Assembly (NCBI RefSeq): GCF_029227915.1
Contig: NC_079875.1
Coordinates: 5,580,001-5,644,000 of the forward strand
Direction of reading: 5' to 3'
DNA from: Hydractinia symbiolongicarpus
Taxonomy: Eukaryota; Cnidaria; Hydrozoa; Anthoathecata; Hydractiniidae
DNA length: 64,000 nt
Positions 40,946-51,798 of this stretch are shown in pieces. The notes beneath the pieces were generated by a model. It was not told the DNA's origin, ran no database searches, and worked only from the letters and a program-made list of their open reading frames with translations. Within the stretch, counting starts at the first letter, position 1. Each line of letters opens with the position of its first letter. A program made the translations under genes and the position numbers.

Positions 40946-42644
40946 TTTTATTTTTATAGGTCTGTCTCTAAAAAATAAAATATTGTTAGCTCTTAGCTAG
41001 CCTATCTTATCTTGAAAGGTTAAAATAAAAAACTAATATATAATATATCAGCAAATATAGATTGAAATTTAGTGTATGACAACTCATCTAAACATTGAGG
41101 GTTTAGCCACCTAACTGACAATAACATGCAATATGTGTTGTGATTAAAATCTTGCAAACTGGCATTTGGCGCACCTCGTTTTGACTAGGGTTCACTTTCG
41201 ATTTTGCAAAAGGAAGTTTTTTGTATTATTGAAGGTCTACGGTGGAGGGCATTGAAGATTACATGACACACGGTCCTCAACCCCCCGCCTTCTATCTCCG
41301 AAAATTTTACAGAAGAGGAGTAAAAATAATTTGGCGGTGATATTTTGATCGTATGTCAGTAAAAATTATAACCTCGTCCCTGGAGCATCTTCTATCTTTT
41401 TTGACATCGGAACGGCGTGACATGATAAGTGGTAAATGACATGATAAGTGGTATATTTTTTAAAATTGTTTCTTTAATTCATTTTCTTCGAGGTATTGAT
41501 ACGTACCATAGTAAAAAGATTATTGTTTCTCTTCCTTTAAATAACAATGTATGGCGCCCTTTTAACCTTTGCGTTGATCCGCGGGATTCTTTTTGCATCC
41601 AACAGCAGCTGCAATGTTATTTATTATATCATATCAGGGTCTTGACTGTATTTATGGAAGAAAATGTAGAAATGTATGTAAGAGAAGGATAGATAGATAA
41701 GTAACGACATATAGGAAGAAGAGCTTCATCACGAAAATAACATTCTCATGAATGAGACTTTTAAATCACCACACGCTTTACAAGAAGAGTAACGTCTGAT
41801 TTTTGCCGTTGACCCAAACTGTCAGTCGACTGCATTTTTTTAAGATATACTTGCGTGTATGCAGCCGTTTCTTCTTGCAACTTTTTAGCCATATGCTGTC
41901 TATGTCATACTAGACTAGTTGTAGGCTTGAGGGTGACATCACTCCCCTTTAGTGACAACCTCGTCCCCAGGGTTTGTTAGGTTTTTTATTCTTGGTTCTG
42001 TCTTACAATAAGTAATGATTTATTTCCTTGTCACCCGGTGAAAAATTCATCAGTGAAAAATTTCGTGGGAATTTCGTCACTTCTTTCCGGCCATAATTTT
42101 TATCCTCCGGTTTTTGCCAACAAAACAAAACAAGTTTTCTTTGGTAGCTCAACTTTAGCCGGACACTTTTATCCATCAATTTCGTCTTCAGGCTCTGGAA
42201 TCGAGGTTGCTCTATCCATTTTATCACTGGAAAATACATATTTGACAAAAAATAATCGTAGAAAATACAGAAAAGTTACTGCTTCTACATATGGAGGTAA
42301 ATTTAAAAGACGTTTACATGTTTAAATTTTCGATATCCCTATTGCACCAAATCATAGGTCATGAAAACAAGAAAAGTGTCTAGGTTGCTCATTTCCTGTA
42401 TGACAGAGACTTGACTCGTTATGTATGGCCAGTCACGGCAAAAACCTTATATTCTAAGACAACCTCGTTCCCATAGCATCTTACCTCCGTGATAAAGCCT
42501 ATACGAGGATAGCGCCAAAATACGATCAGGGTCGTGTGTATTTACCATTGGAGTTGAGGTAAACTCTTCTACTATCCGATCCGTGGCGAGAGTTGAAACT
42601 ACCACTTGTCAGGCGGTTGCAACACTTGGGAAGCAAATGTTTAG
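40946..42644. other. Intergenic, upstream of the JmjC gene
   Basis: No gene is supported. A 20-bp direct repeat with GACATGATAAGTGGTA occurs at about 41418-41455. The motif AACCTCGTCCC occurs at 41370, 41957 and 42461, probably the ends of old repeats. The longest open frames (87-95 codons) look random. Confidence 0.4.
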
Positions 42645-43359
42645 TAAAGTAGACTCTCGATATAACGAACCCCTTAAGGAGAATGGAAAAAATGTTCGTT
42701 ATATCGAGAATTCATTATATCGAGAGACTAGTAAAAATGGAAATTTTTCCCCAATTTTCCTAAAATCGCTTAAATGTTTGTCCATTGGAAGAACTTGGAT
42801 GAAAAACACTTTTAATTTTTACTTCACTACAGTTATAGAACACCGTCTAATATATGTGGAATTAACTAAGGTTAAATCACATGAAATTCGAATAAAATAT
42901 GTTCGTGTTTGTTTACAAAAAGCAATGCAAAGAACTTCTATCATAAAATCATTTGGTTGTTTTTTGTAGACACGCGTTTTGACTTTTTCCGAAAATGGCT
43001 CTAAATCTGATTTACCAAACTGTTTTGCCGGAAGAATTGCCTATTATTGTGATAGTAGAAATGTCACTTAAGACAAATATAAAAAGACATCATGTCTATA
43101 AAGACATATGGTTGAAATTGGGTGAAAACTTTAAAGACTAATGCAAGCCTCAAAATGCTGTTTGTGTAAAAACGGAAGATGATAAATTAGTTGGACATTT
43201 GTGATCAGGACGTTTTGCCGAAACTATATTTTACTTTTTACAAAGTCATGCGGAAGCACAGTGTATGGCAAAAAATACTAGTAAAAGATTAAATCTTGGA
43301 GACGGAGAGGGTTTGCAAGTACCCTCCATTTTGTATTTTGTAGGAGAAAAAAAATTTGT

Positions 43360-43465
43360 AGGTGGAATCTCTCTATCTCGACTACTTTCTATCTCGAACT
43401 TCTCTCTATCTCGAACAAATTTTATGGTCCCTTGCGAGTTCAAGATAGAGAGATTCCACTATTTT
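43360..43465. repeat. Nested foldback in the Tigger element
   Basis: GTGGAATCTCTCTATCT at the left is repeated as its reverse complement at the right, around a centre with TCTATCTCGAACTTCTCTC. It may be a short MITE or the fused ends of a related transposon. Confidence 0.6.
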
Positions 43466-45261
43466 AAAAGTACAATTCAAACAAATAAATAAAACATAAT
43501 TTTGGGGTTTTTAATTTTTCTTTTTGAGTTTTTAAGTATAGGTAACTAAAGATTGTTTACAAAGCTATCTAACCTGCTAAGAACAAACTAAGGCTCAGAA
43601 CATTTTTTTAACAGTAAGACTTCACAAAAATCAAGACCAATTCACAAATTTCGAAATTATCGCTGTTTCAATAAGATTTAAATTTAAGAACACAGAGACT
43701 TGAATTTTGTAACTTGTTCTTATAGCAAAGGTTTTCCTAAGACAAAACAAGAATATTTCTGCTTAAAATTATAAAAAAAAGTTAAGAACAGCCAGCCTCA
43801 GGTTGCATTTTGCTGGTTCTTCTAAATTAAGCGTGTAGTTTCTTTTTGTTTTTTTAACAACCTTATTTTATACATTTTCTCAATCTCACTGATTTTTTCC
43901 GCATCATTTCTCCGTCCTCTTGGAAAAGACAGTATTGTAGAAGGGTTTCGATAGCTCGACATACTACTCTTTTATTTGGTGATTCGATGATTCGTTGGTT
44001 CTGATCAATTTCTTCAATGTCGTCATTTCGTCATCCTAACTTTCGATTGATCGGACCCGGTCAATGATTTCTTGGTCAGTCATGGAATTGATCTGGGAAA
44101 TTTGGACATCTTTATCTGTGTCCACGTAGGTGCTAACCGTGAATTCAATAGAAGATTAATCATCATCTTCACAGGCTCTTTCGGAAATCCCCCGTCTGAG
44201 CAGCAAGTAGTTTGAATGGGTCATCTTCGTCCGATTGGCTGTGAATTTGTGCTCTTTGACTTATGCCAGCTTTCTTAAAAAAGAAAACCAGTGTTTCTAG
44301 TGTAACACACTGCCAAGCTGCAACGATTAAAGTCATTGCTTCTAGAATGTTGACTTTTTGGGGTGAAATTTCCTCGTCAACACTCTTTATCAATTGCCTA
44401 ATGAGTGAGTGACGATAATAAGCTTTCAAACTTCTGATCACACCTTGATCCATTGACTGGGTTTAAATGTCGTGTTCGGTGGCAAGAAGACCAACTCAAT
44501 AGCGTGTAGCCCTTCCACAGTAGGGTGAGCAGGACAGTTATCGATAATTAGGGCGACCTTTCTGTCTTTGGGCCTCAAACATTCGATCCATATCCCTAAC
44601 CCACTCTATAAAGAGGTCCCCATCCATACACATTTTCTTTTGGGATCGATTCCCTTGAAACAGCGTGATTCTCCAATAACAAATAAAGGCAATTTTTCTC
44701 CGGTTGCATTTCCAGCTGCTAATCCAGTAAATCTTACCTTGGCTATGCTTATCACCAATGCAACGGTTTCCCTTGGACTGAAGTGAAAAGATTTTTCTGT
44801 GAGTGCTTGGTAGAAAAGACCAAAATCTTTAACTTGTACCTTCACAAAATTGTTGGGACGTATGTCTCTTTCCAGCTTGCTGTCATTTCAGGGGTAACAC
44901 TATTCTCTTCTCCCGAAACAGCTTTGAAAGTTACATTGTGTCTCTTCTTCTTTTTATGCAGCCAAACCTCAGAAGCTTTAAAATCAGGAACGTCTAGGCT
45001 TCTGGAAAGAAAGGTAGCTTTTTCCTTGATAATAATTCCATTGACAGATCTGTCAGCAATTTTAATTATTTTGTTCCTTTTTTCAATATTTGAAACTATC
45101 TCCTGTAAGATTTTTGTAGATCTGTGCTTTGTGCCTTGTTTTATCAGATCTCCCAACGTCTCAAGGTCACGTCGAATAGATTCATTATACTCGTATTGTT
45201 TTTGTTCCCCTAAAACTTAAAAGAAAGTCCTGGTACCTTTTTGAATATCTTTGCTAGTTTA

Positions 45262-45454
45262 AAGATGCTTTGGCAAAAACTTCCACAGAGCTTGAGAATA
45301 TCTCTAGCGAGCTTCTTCAAACTAAATTTGCTTTGCAAGAAGGCAAAGAGGAACTGGAGGGTTTGAAATGCGACAGTAGCAAGAAAATTACCGACCTGGA
45401 GTTGCAACTTGAAGCAAGAATCGCTGAACTGTCTGAGACCAATGCGGTGGTCTA
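45262..45454 (+). pseudogene. Coiled-coil-coding fragment, possibly a captured exon
   Basis: The plus strand is open for about 63 codons of strongly charged heptad-like sequence (STELENISSELLQTKFALQE, then GKEELEGLKC, LELQLEARIAEL). It is preceded by an acceptor-like TTTGCTAG. The opposite-strand frame is also open but hydrophobic and unlikely. It abuts the tyrosine-recombinase fragment at 45454/45455. The source gene is not recognised; long coiled-coil cytoskeletal proteins are candidates. Confidence 0.4.
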
Positions 45455-45665
45455 CTGTTATAGGTTCTTTCTTCTTCACTTGTTGCTTCCTTATTCTCTT
45501 TGCCGCCTCAAGCATGTTTTTAACGATAGGAGCTTCGCAAGGATCATGACATGAAATGATGTTGTGGTGAAACTTTATGGCATAGAAACAGCTTTCGATT
45601 ATACTAATAGACGCATCACCTTGAATTAAACTCAACAGAGGTCGGGCAGGTGCGCACGGTGAACT
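45455..45665 (-). pseudogene. Tyrosine-recombinase N-terminal (SAM-like) fragment
   Basis: Read on the minus strand, PLLSLIQGDASISIIESCFY, followed by AIKFHHN, HDPCEAPIVKNMLEAAKRI and KKEPIT, resembles the core-binding domain of eukaryotic tyrosine recombinases. Their layout is a loose S/V-x-S-x-I helix, YAI-x-x-FH, and a KR followed by K-x-x-PIT leading to the catalytic domain. The catalytic R...HxxR...Y part is absent. It lies inside the Tigger element, so it arrived by insertion or recombination. Confidence 0.5.
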
Positions 45666-46415
45666 TCCCTTCGTGTGACTACCTCCTCTCGGGGCTCCTC
45701 TTCGACAGGCACCTCCTCTTCCACCTCCTTTCTTGTGCCATCAGGCAATACGATGATCTTACGAAATAGAAAAACAGCTTCATCAAGGTCGTTGTTGGTA
45801 CTCTTTTTCATTTTTTTCGACTGGAGTTGATTTGACCTGATTGATAAGCTTCGGTTATTTTTCTTTTATTTGCAATCCAAGTCTGGACACCATATTCCTC
45901 AGCGATGCTTTTGTTTGTACTTTTGCCCTGTGCATTTTTCTGCAGCGCTTTATATCTATCGGTTATAGAGATATTTACTCGCTTCATTTTCATTTACTTG
46001 CTGTTTTAATTTGCCTTCTTCACCTTTAAATTTTAAATAGTTTTTTGCGTATTGTTTCAACTTAGTGTTTAGACTTGAACGTCGAATGTTATGGTTCAAA
46101 TCACTCAATTTGAATGACATTGCATTGCGTTTTCTTTTTTCTGTTCGTCAGTTGCTATCTACGTGGTGTAAAAATTTTGAAAACATTGTGTTTTGGTTTT
46201 GTTTGTCGTATTTTGTAGCATTTGATACTTTGAGTTTGTTATATAGAGGTCTTATTGGTTCAGGAGACGGAAAAAAGGGTTCGTTATGTCGGGGATTCGT
46301 TATATAGAGGGAATTTATAAGAGTTTTTTAAGGTATAATCCAAGGGGAACGAAGTTTGGTTCGTTAAATCGAGGTGTTCGTTATATCGGGAGTTCGTTAT
46401 ATCAAGAGTCTACTT

Positions 46416-47031
46416 TATACTTTAATAGGGCGGCTTATTTTTTCTATGTATAGTTATAACATAGAAAAAAGTAACACGTGCAAAAGCGTTCCTTAAATAC
46501 AAAGGATTTCTTCTAAATTCTCACGAAAGGGCTTATAAGTTTCTTTGCAGGTAATATACCTGTCTACATGTTAAGATAAAATGTATAAGTTTATTTAAAA
46601 AAACTCTTTTTTCACAATGAATACCAAAGAAAAAACACGTAAATCTTCAGTTGCCGGTATTGTTATAGCAGCAGGGTAAATGATGAAAGATAAAAAGCGG
46701 TTATGATTGGAAATTGAAAAAATATGCTAACATTTTCAGTTTAAACAATAGCTCATTAATCATTTTGTAAATTTTAGTAGAAAAACTTAGCAAAAGTTAA
46801 AAATGTCCAACTTTTAAAAAAACTTATAAAATCGAAAAAATTGTACATCTTTGCTGTTTACACGGTAAGTTTTTTATTTTACATTTAAACGGTCCGTTTA
46901 AACTTACCGTGTCTTAACGGTGCAGTGCTAATTTGAAGGCGAATGCTTAACTTACAAACCTCAACAGTTTGGTGCTTTACATAGCGAAAAGAAACGAGAA
47001 AGAATTGTCACAACTAAAAATATTAGGCCGC
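46416..47031. other. Spacer between Tigger and Polinton-like element
   Basis: No gene. A hairpin has arms CACGGTAAGTTT (46861-46872) and its exact complement (46900-46911). Confidence 0.6.
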
Positions 47032-47295
47032 AGAAATAGAGAAATGTATGTTCTGGCGCAATCGCGCACACGCGCACGCGCACGCCACAGTCAATTCCTG
47101 ATCATCCAATACCCAGAAGGGTAAGTACTTACCATGCTGCGTTTATTCATGCATATGAAGGTAAAGTCCTTATGACGCTATATTTATTCATGCACATCAA
47201 ATCAATGCGGCAAATGAGTAAAAATAGTTCTAGCGCACATGGAGGTAAATTCCCCAGCACATTACTGATCTCATCAAAAATCAACGCATGCGCAG
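47032..47295 (+). repeat. Left terminal inverted repeat
   Basis: Matches the right TIR at roughly 85% or better by eye. It contains a GC-rich alternating stretch (CGCGCACACGCGCACGCGCA) near the tip and subterminal TTTATTCATGCAYAT repeats (two copies). Confidence 0.92.
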
Positions 47296-47348
47296 TAACT
47301 GCGCCAGTTTTAATGAAATTCACTGACAATCAAAAATTCATACAATAA

Positions 47349-48690
47349 ATGTATGACAGGCTACGCAAGGTTGCTCTATTGGAAGATGTACAACAGAGGT
47401 CACTTAGGAGGGCTGGACAACGAAAACCAGTCAGGCCTGTGACTATAGTACCAACACCGGAGGCTATGGATGTATTTGAAAAACAGGAGATGTCAAAAAA
47501 TCACTTGATCGTGAAAACCAAGATGCGAGGATGGTACAACTGGTTAGTGGACGCAGTTCCCAAGCCTATAAAAGAGGGAGTCAAGAGAACCTATGGGGCC
47601 TGCAAACGTAAATTTATGAATCTCTATGATAGTGCGACTAACATCATCGCGAGACCTACGCTTCATGATGAAGTGGAAAAAGAGGCTGAAGAAGACTATC
47701 TCAAAGATATTCAAAATCTATATACTCAGCCAAAACAAGATTTTACACCTCGGGAACATAAGCACGCGCTGCACAAGACATTTTGAAGTTTTCGTATTCC
47801 CGGTGTATAAAAGGCCGACGTTGATGGGTATATAACGATGGTGCGACCTAACGTGAAAACCTTGATCAAGGAGCAGGTAGAAGATATGGGATCAGCAAAG
47901 GTACAGATGTCCCTATGGATCATGTGGAAGAAGAAGACGCTACCAAACTCGGAGGAGGCTATCGATGAGTACATTGAGGTGAAGAAAGTCTTTAACAGCA
48001 AGATGACAGAAATTTTCCAAAGTAGCGACGTAGACGACGTGCTGGATAGGATGTTTGCTGATATCAAGACACACGTGGAACATCCAGCACTACCCCAGAG
48101 GGGATTCACTATTGGTTAAATCCTGCACCTTAATGTAGACTTTCATAAGCTACAACTAACAAGGGGTTCATCATACGTAGCACTACCCAAATGAGTAGCC
48201 TCAAAGAAGGTCATCATCAACCCAGTGAATTAGGACGAGGATTGTTTCAAGTATGCGGTCATAGCCTCGTTACATCATGCAGATTTTGAAAAAGACGTGC
48301 AAAGGATATCTAAGCTGAGGTTCTACGTAGATCTCTACAATTGGGGGGAAGGTGGGGTATAGAGTTCCCGACAACCATCAAAGACATATCCAAGTTTGAG
48401 AAGAACGACACAGGCATTGCAGTAAACGTCTTGTATGTAATGGGAAAGAAGGTCAATATCCTGCAGCGATCCGAGCACAACAATTAAGCGTAACAGGCAT
48501 GTGAATCTGCTTCTCATCACGGATACTATTAGGTAGTAAAAACCTCAAAGAACACAAAATCAATGCACTTCTGCCTGAACTGTCTTCAAGCCTTCAGCAC
48601 AGTTGAATCGAAGGATAAGCATTATGGGTATTGTGGGACCACGAGGCGGTCAAGGTCACAATGCCAAAGGAGGGTGAAAAGTGGTTAAAA
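47349..48690 (+). pseudogene. Polinton DNA polymerase (pPolB) N-terminal region, truncated
   Basis: The frame from 47349 carries WYNWLVDAVPKPIK, then LIKEQVEDMGSAKVQMSLWI, FNSKMTEIF, the LTRGSSYVALPK block, KKVIINP and DEDCFKYAVIASLHH. The order is that of the long region preceding the family-B polymerase domain in cnidarian Polinton polymerases. The reading frame is constant to about 48350 but crossed by stops near 47784, 47814, 48117, 48192 and 48228. A frameshift then leads to EFPTTIKDISKFEKN and a CX2C...HX3C zinc finger (CLNCLQAFSTVESKDKHYGY) near 48563-48630. Homology stops soon after, near 48690. Exonuclease, palm and terminal-protein-linked motifs are absent, so the gene is dead. Confidence 0.8.
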
Positions 48691-49137
48691 AAATTACTTG
48701 CGTTTGTACACCTTGTTTTGTAAAGACATTGTGCCCCGGTACGTCAAACTGTTAAAAACACTAATAAAAATACCTTTTTTCAGCTTTGGCCCCTGCCCCG
48801 TCAGCCAGGAAAAATCGCGGTTTGTTAAGAGGCATCGTAGGGTCCTACGCTGCCTTGATGGTAAGCTATCGTTTGACCCCCTACCCCTCGAATGCAATAC
48901 TCGAAAGACCCTTCCTGCCAGGCGTCTCTTTATAGTAACCATGGAGGCGCGTGGTTATGTTCTACCTGTATTGTAACGTACCCGAGGGTCTATGATAAAA
49001 AATGGTGTTATCAATAAATGTTGAACGTTATTAAAGAGCCGCATATGGCAAGAAATTATAGGAAAAAGTGAGGGGGTACCACCCTACTCCGGTCGGGTAA
49101 GCTAGGGGGAGAAAAAAAAAAGGGGGAGAAAGAAAAC
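48691..49137. other. Degraded stretch after the polymerase remnant
   Basis: No recognisable frame. Open frames of 82-92 codons occur on both strands but lack family features. This is the likely site of the deletion that removed the rest of the polymerase gene. A purine-rich run lies near 49108-49135. Confidence 0.5.
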
Positions 49138-49755
49138 TTGCATGACGTCTTTGTCACGCTAAATTGCGCCCACGGGATTGTTGTCAAATCAAGAAAGCAG
49201 AAGGCCGTAGCTTTGACAAAATTGTTGGCTGGGAAGGGGGTGGAAAAATTGCAGGATGAGGTGAGGGAGCAGCGTCAAGCCCTCAAGGACAGGGATATTG
49301 CTGTTGTCATTCTTGAGGATGATCTAGGTGATAGAGACAAACAGCTCGTGGTGTTGGGAGATGAACTTGAGGACAGATATCGACAACTTGTGGCACAGAC
49401 CCAGGAAAATACAAGACGTCAGGAACGGTATGTACCACATGCTCAAGATTCCAGGAAAGACAACGTTATTTTAATCCATCGCAAGCATACCGCACGGGAC
49501 GACAACGGGTACCACCATCTTCCCTATTACTGCACGCGTGTTCAGAGTCGCAACATTAAGACCAAGAGATGGTGATTCAAGGACAGCTACCCAAACGCAG
49601 AAGAGATTGTAGTCATAGACAACCCCAACGGTATTCACGCATTCAATAGATTCGAAGAAGAAGGGCGCGCGGAGTGCTACCGATGTCACTTCAGGCTTAT
49701 CGACCTTACTCGAGATGACCTGTACAACCTAGATGTTCCAGCACCAGAAAACTAA
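49138..49755 (+). pseudogene. MSV199/DUF3627-like (BRO/KilA-related) protein, N-truncated
   Basis: The frame begins inside a conserved block (HDVFVTLNCAHGIVVKSRKQ), continues into a coiled coil of about 80 residues (EVREQRQALKDRDIAVVILE), then RYVPHAQDSRKDNVILIHRK and LPYYCTRVQSR. It crosses a TGA at 49573-49575 and ends with VIDNPNGIHAFNRFEEEG and DLTRDDL. This is the coiled-coil plus C-terminal-domain layout seen after MSV199 or KilA-N DNA-binding domains in large DNA viruses and Polintons. The N-terminal DNA-binding domain is missing, presumably lost in the same deletion as the polymerase. No good start codon is visible. The function in the family is unknown. Confidence 0.5.
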
Positions 49756-49769
49756 TTTTAAGACTCATC

Positions 49770-50532
49770 ATGAGTTATACAGTTACAACTTCATCGGATA
49801 ACATCAAGGACCGCAATAGGTGTGGACAGATCTGTCCACACCCAACCAAACACAATTTTTCTAAAGTGTAGTCACTTTGGAAAGTGGTAGACATTTTTGA
49901 CCCGTTTGGCCGCATATTAAAAGCCATTGAAATATCAAAAGATGGAGGCATACATAAAAACACAACAATTGATTACAATATTCAAGTACTTGTACTACAC
50001 TGTTGCATCAAGGTAGCGTCTGTGACTGGTTATTGCCCAACATGCTTGGAAAATTTTACGTATCGAGATGGACTATACTACAAAGCTTTTGAATATAAAA
50101 CTGATGAAGACCTTTTAGAGAGATTAGCGTCAGGGAAAAAAGCCTAGAGTACATTCAAGGAAGAAGATCGAGGAAAAGTTAGAGAAGGCTATAAAACGCC
50201 TAGGGCTGCATATTGTTCAAAGGGCCAGGAACAAGTATGGTGCAATCTGTTATGAGGTCATCAAGGATAAGGACCTGAAGCTATCGGATTTGGCTGAATT
50301 GACAACAATAGGCAACATACTTAAGTTTGCTATAGAAGATAGACGCTTGGATGATATTGAACTGTAAAAGGAACCCAATGTTATCAAAGGTATCGTCTAT
50401 GAGTACCCGTTCTATACATTACATCCTATGGATTCTCTGCGAGATCCGAATGACGAAGATTGGGATAAGAATCTAGTGGAGCGCATGAAGAAATATTACC
50501 AATCCTTGATAACATCCTCTGGGGGTACCTGA
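49770..50532 (+). pseudogene. Unrecognised Polinton gene, broken
   Basis: ATG at 49770 lies 14 bp after the preceding stop. The frame passes a TAG near 49869 and continues through VVDIFDPFGRILKAI and GYCPTCLENFTYRDGLYYKA to 50147. It then resumes in the next frame with a basic KKPRVHSRKKIEEKLEKAIK, LSDLAELTTIGNILKFAIED, a TAA at 50365-50367 and YEYPFYTLHPMD. It ends at 50532, overlapping the 3' end of the convergent integrase gene. A CX2C pair suggests a small zinc-binding region. Function is unknown. A perfect 24-bp palindrome lies within its start region. Confidence 0.45.
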
Positions 50533-51455
50533 ACATCTTCAGGTATAAGCATCAATTCTTCTGACACGAAGCTTCTTTCAGGACCGTCTTTCAAATAGTA
50601 CAAAACACAGCTACCTGCCACTACCCTGTCCAACCTGTAGGTATGTTGGCTCCAAAAGGCGTCAGTTGTGCGTCTTTTCGAAACGCCATGCTCCTCTTCT
50701 GGTTGTAACAGATATAAATAGATGCCATCCTCAGGTAGGGGCTTTTCCTCGGGGTATTGCTGACTTTTTGCGAGTGGTACCTCCTCGAGCTTGTTCGCCC
50801 TGCTAGGTTTCATGGCAATCATGGCAGTCTTGGTATTGTTGCGACTTTTGACGATAGTGTACAAGTATTTCACCCAAGTGCTTGACGTCTCGTTAGAAAC
50901 CAGCTCTTGCGCATCTCGAGGTTTAAAGAGTCTCTGTGCAAGTACCTTGTTGTAAGACTCTACAAATGCCATGAAAGTATGGTTTTACTTGGTGGTAGCC
51001 TGTTTCATTTCCACACCCTTATCCTCTAACAATTTTGTTACATTTGACTTGAATTCAGAGCCATTGTCACATTGAAAGGTTTTAGGGTATCCTAAGAGTC
51101 CTGCTTTAAAAATATCTTTTATCATGTCTGCGACTTCGCTGGCCTTTTTAGTGCGTAGAGGTCTCGCTACCTTGTACCGTGAAGCCACGTCAATGCCTGT
51201 CAGGATGTACTTGTACGTGCTTCCATATAATTTGTCGTGAGGCATATAGAGAATGTCAACCTGATGCATCTCGTTGGGTGTTGTAATGGTGAAGTGGGGG
51301 TAATCGATACATTTCGGGCCTTTGATGTGTCGTAGCCAGAGCAGTTGCCTAGACAGCCAGTGAGTGACTAGCTTCTTGGATAGACCGCTCTGCTTCGCGA
51401 GAATTTTGATGGCTTCCCGTGCAGTCTTCTTCCGTAACAATATGTGGTGCTTTTG
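50496..51455 (-). pseudogene. Polinton retrovirus-like integrase
   Basis: This enzyme would join the element's ends to host DNA. On the minus strand: an N-terminal helical region (LLRKKTAREAIKILAKQSGL), then the RNase H-fold core with catalytic D in QVDILYMPHDKLYG, D in FQCDNGSEF and E in AFVESYNKVLAQRL, spaced as D,D,E. A C-terminal SH3/chromo-like tail follows (TDAFWSQHTYRLDRVV, YYLKDGPERSFVSEELM). A single TAA at 50985-50987, between the second and third catalytic residues, interrupts an otherwise continuous frame. The N-terminal zinc-binding HHCC part is not clear and the start is uncertain. The sequence is otherwise well preserved. Confidence 0.88.
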
Positions 51456-51484
51456 ACATATGTTTATTGCATGTCATAAATGTT

Positions 51485-51742
51485 CTAAAAATATTTGTAG
51501 GCAATAAACCCCAGAAGAGACAAGGAGCCAACAATGAAGGTTAACTAGCCATCTTGTTGTTGTTTGGAAGGCGTGTAATAATCCGACAGTTTAGGTACTT
51601 TACTATTTGACGCGATGTAGTACTTGTGCATGTCATCTTCAAGCTCTCTCAGGCTCTTCCCAGCCTGTATTTGCAATTCCTGTTGTTTGTTGAACCAGCC
51701 GATCTTGGTCTGTCTATCCTGTACCCATTTGCCATCCTCCAT
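51485..51742 (-). pseudogene. Small single-TM Polinton protein
   Basis: ATG at 51742. An N-terminal soluble part with RQTKIGWFNKQQELQIQAG and LSDYYTPSKQQQ is followed by a C-terminal membrane helix (FIVGSLSLLGFIAYKYF). A TAG at 51545-51547 lies between the two parts in the same frame. The product would be about 85 residues. It lies directly upstream of the integrase on the same strand and has the same 56-bp leader as the Cys-rich gene. Function unknown; possibly a virion membrane protein. Confidence 0.5.
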
Positions 51743-51798
51743 GTTGATATGTGCTTGCCCCTACGACAAACACAAATTGTGGTCACTAATATTCCACA
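51743..51798 (-). promoter_or_regulatory. Duplicated 56-bp leader/promoter, copy A
   Basis: The sequence ending at the ATG at 51742 is about 90% identical to that ending at the ATG at 52334. Both contain GGAATATTAGTGACCACAAT followed by TTGTGTTTGTC. Conservation extends to the base before each start codon, so it is likely a promoter with its 5' UTR. Confidence 0.6.

Larger units (their letters stand above)
44169..45993 (-). pseudogene. Tigger transposase pseudogene
   Basis: The encoded enzyme would bind the TIRs and cut and paste the element. The first catalytic aspartate region (LFYQALTEKSFHF, normally preceded by DETG) is already altered to KDFG. The second (IIDNCPAHP) is intact. The third domain is reached only after a frameshift near 44455. 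A weak C-terminal extension can be followed to about 43900 through further stops. An insertion separates the helix-turn-helix part from the Tc5 domain. Confidence 0.85.
42647..46415 (-). mobile_element. Decayed Tigger/pogo-type DNA transposon
   Basis: Inverted termini AAGTAGACTCTCGATATAAC (left) and AAGTAGACTCTTGATATAAC (right, complemented) are flanked by TA on both sides (42645-42646 and 46416-46417), the target duplication of Tc1/mariner/pogo elements. Transposase pieces run on the minus strand. They are a psq/CENP-B helix-turn-helix (45993-45808), a Tc5-type DNA-binding domain (45156-44842), and a DDE_1 core with IIDNCPAHP and FLPPNTT near 44560-44470. A C-terminal segment starting MDQGVIRSLKAYYR (44453-44169) follows. 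Stops and frameshifts separate them, so the gene is dead. Foreign sequence splits it at about 45160-45700, and a smaller inverted repeat is nested near 43360-43465. Confidence 0.88.

Noticed and set aside
42583-42969. 128-codon plus-strand frame
   Set aside because: It runs across the Tigger terminus and non-coding interior; no protein features.
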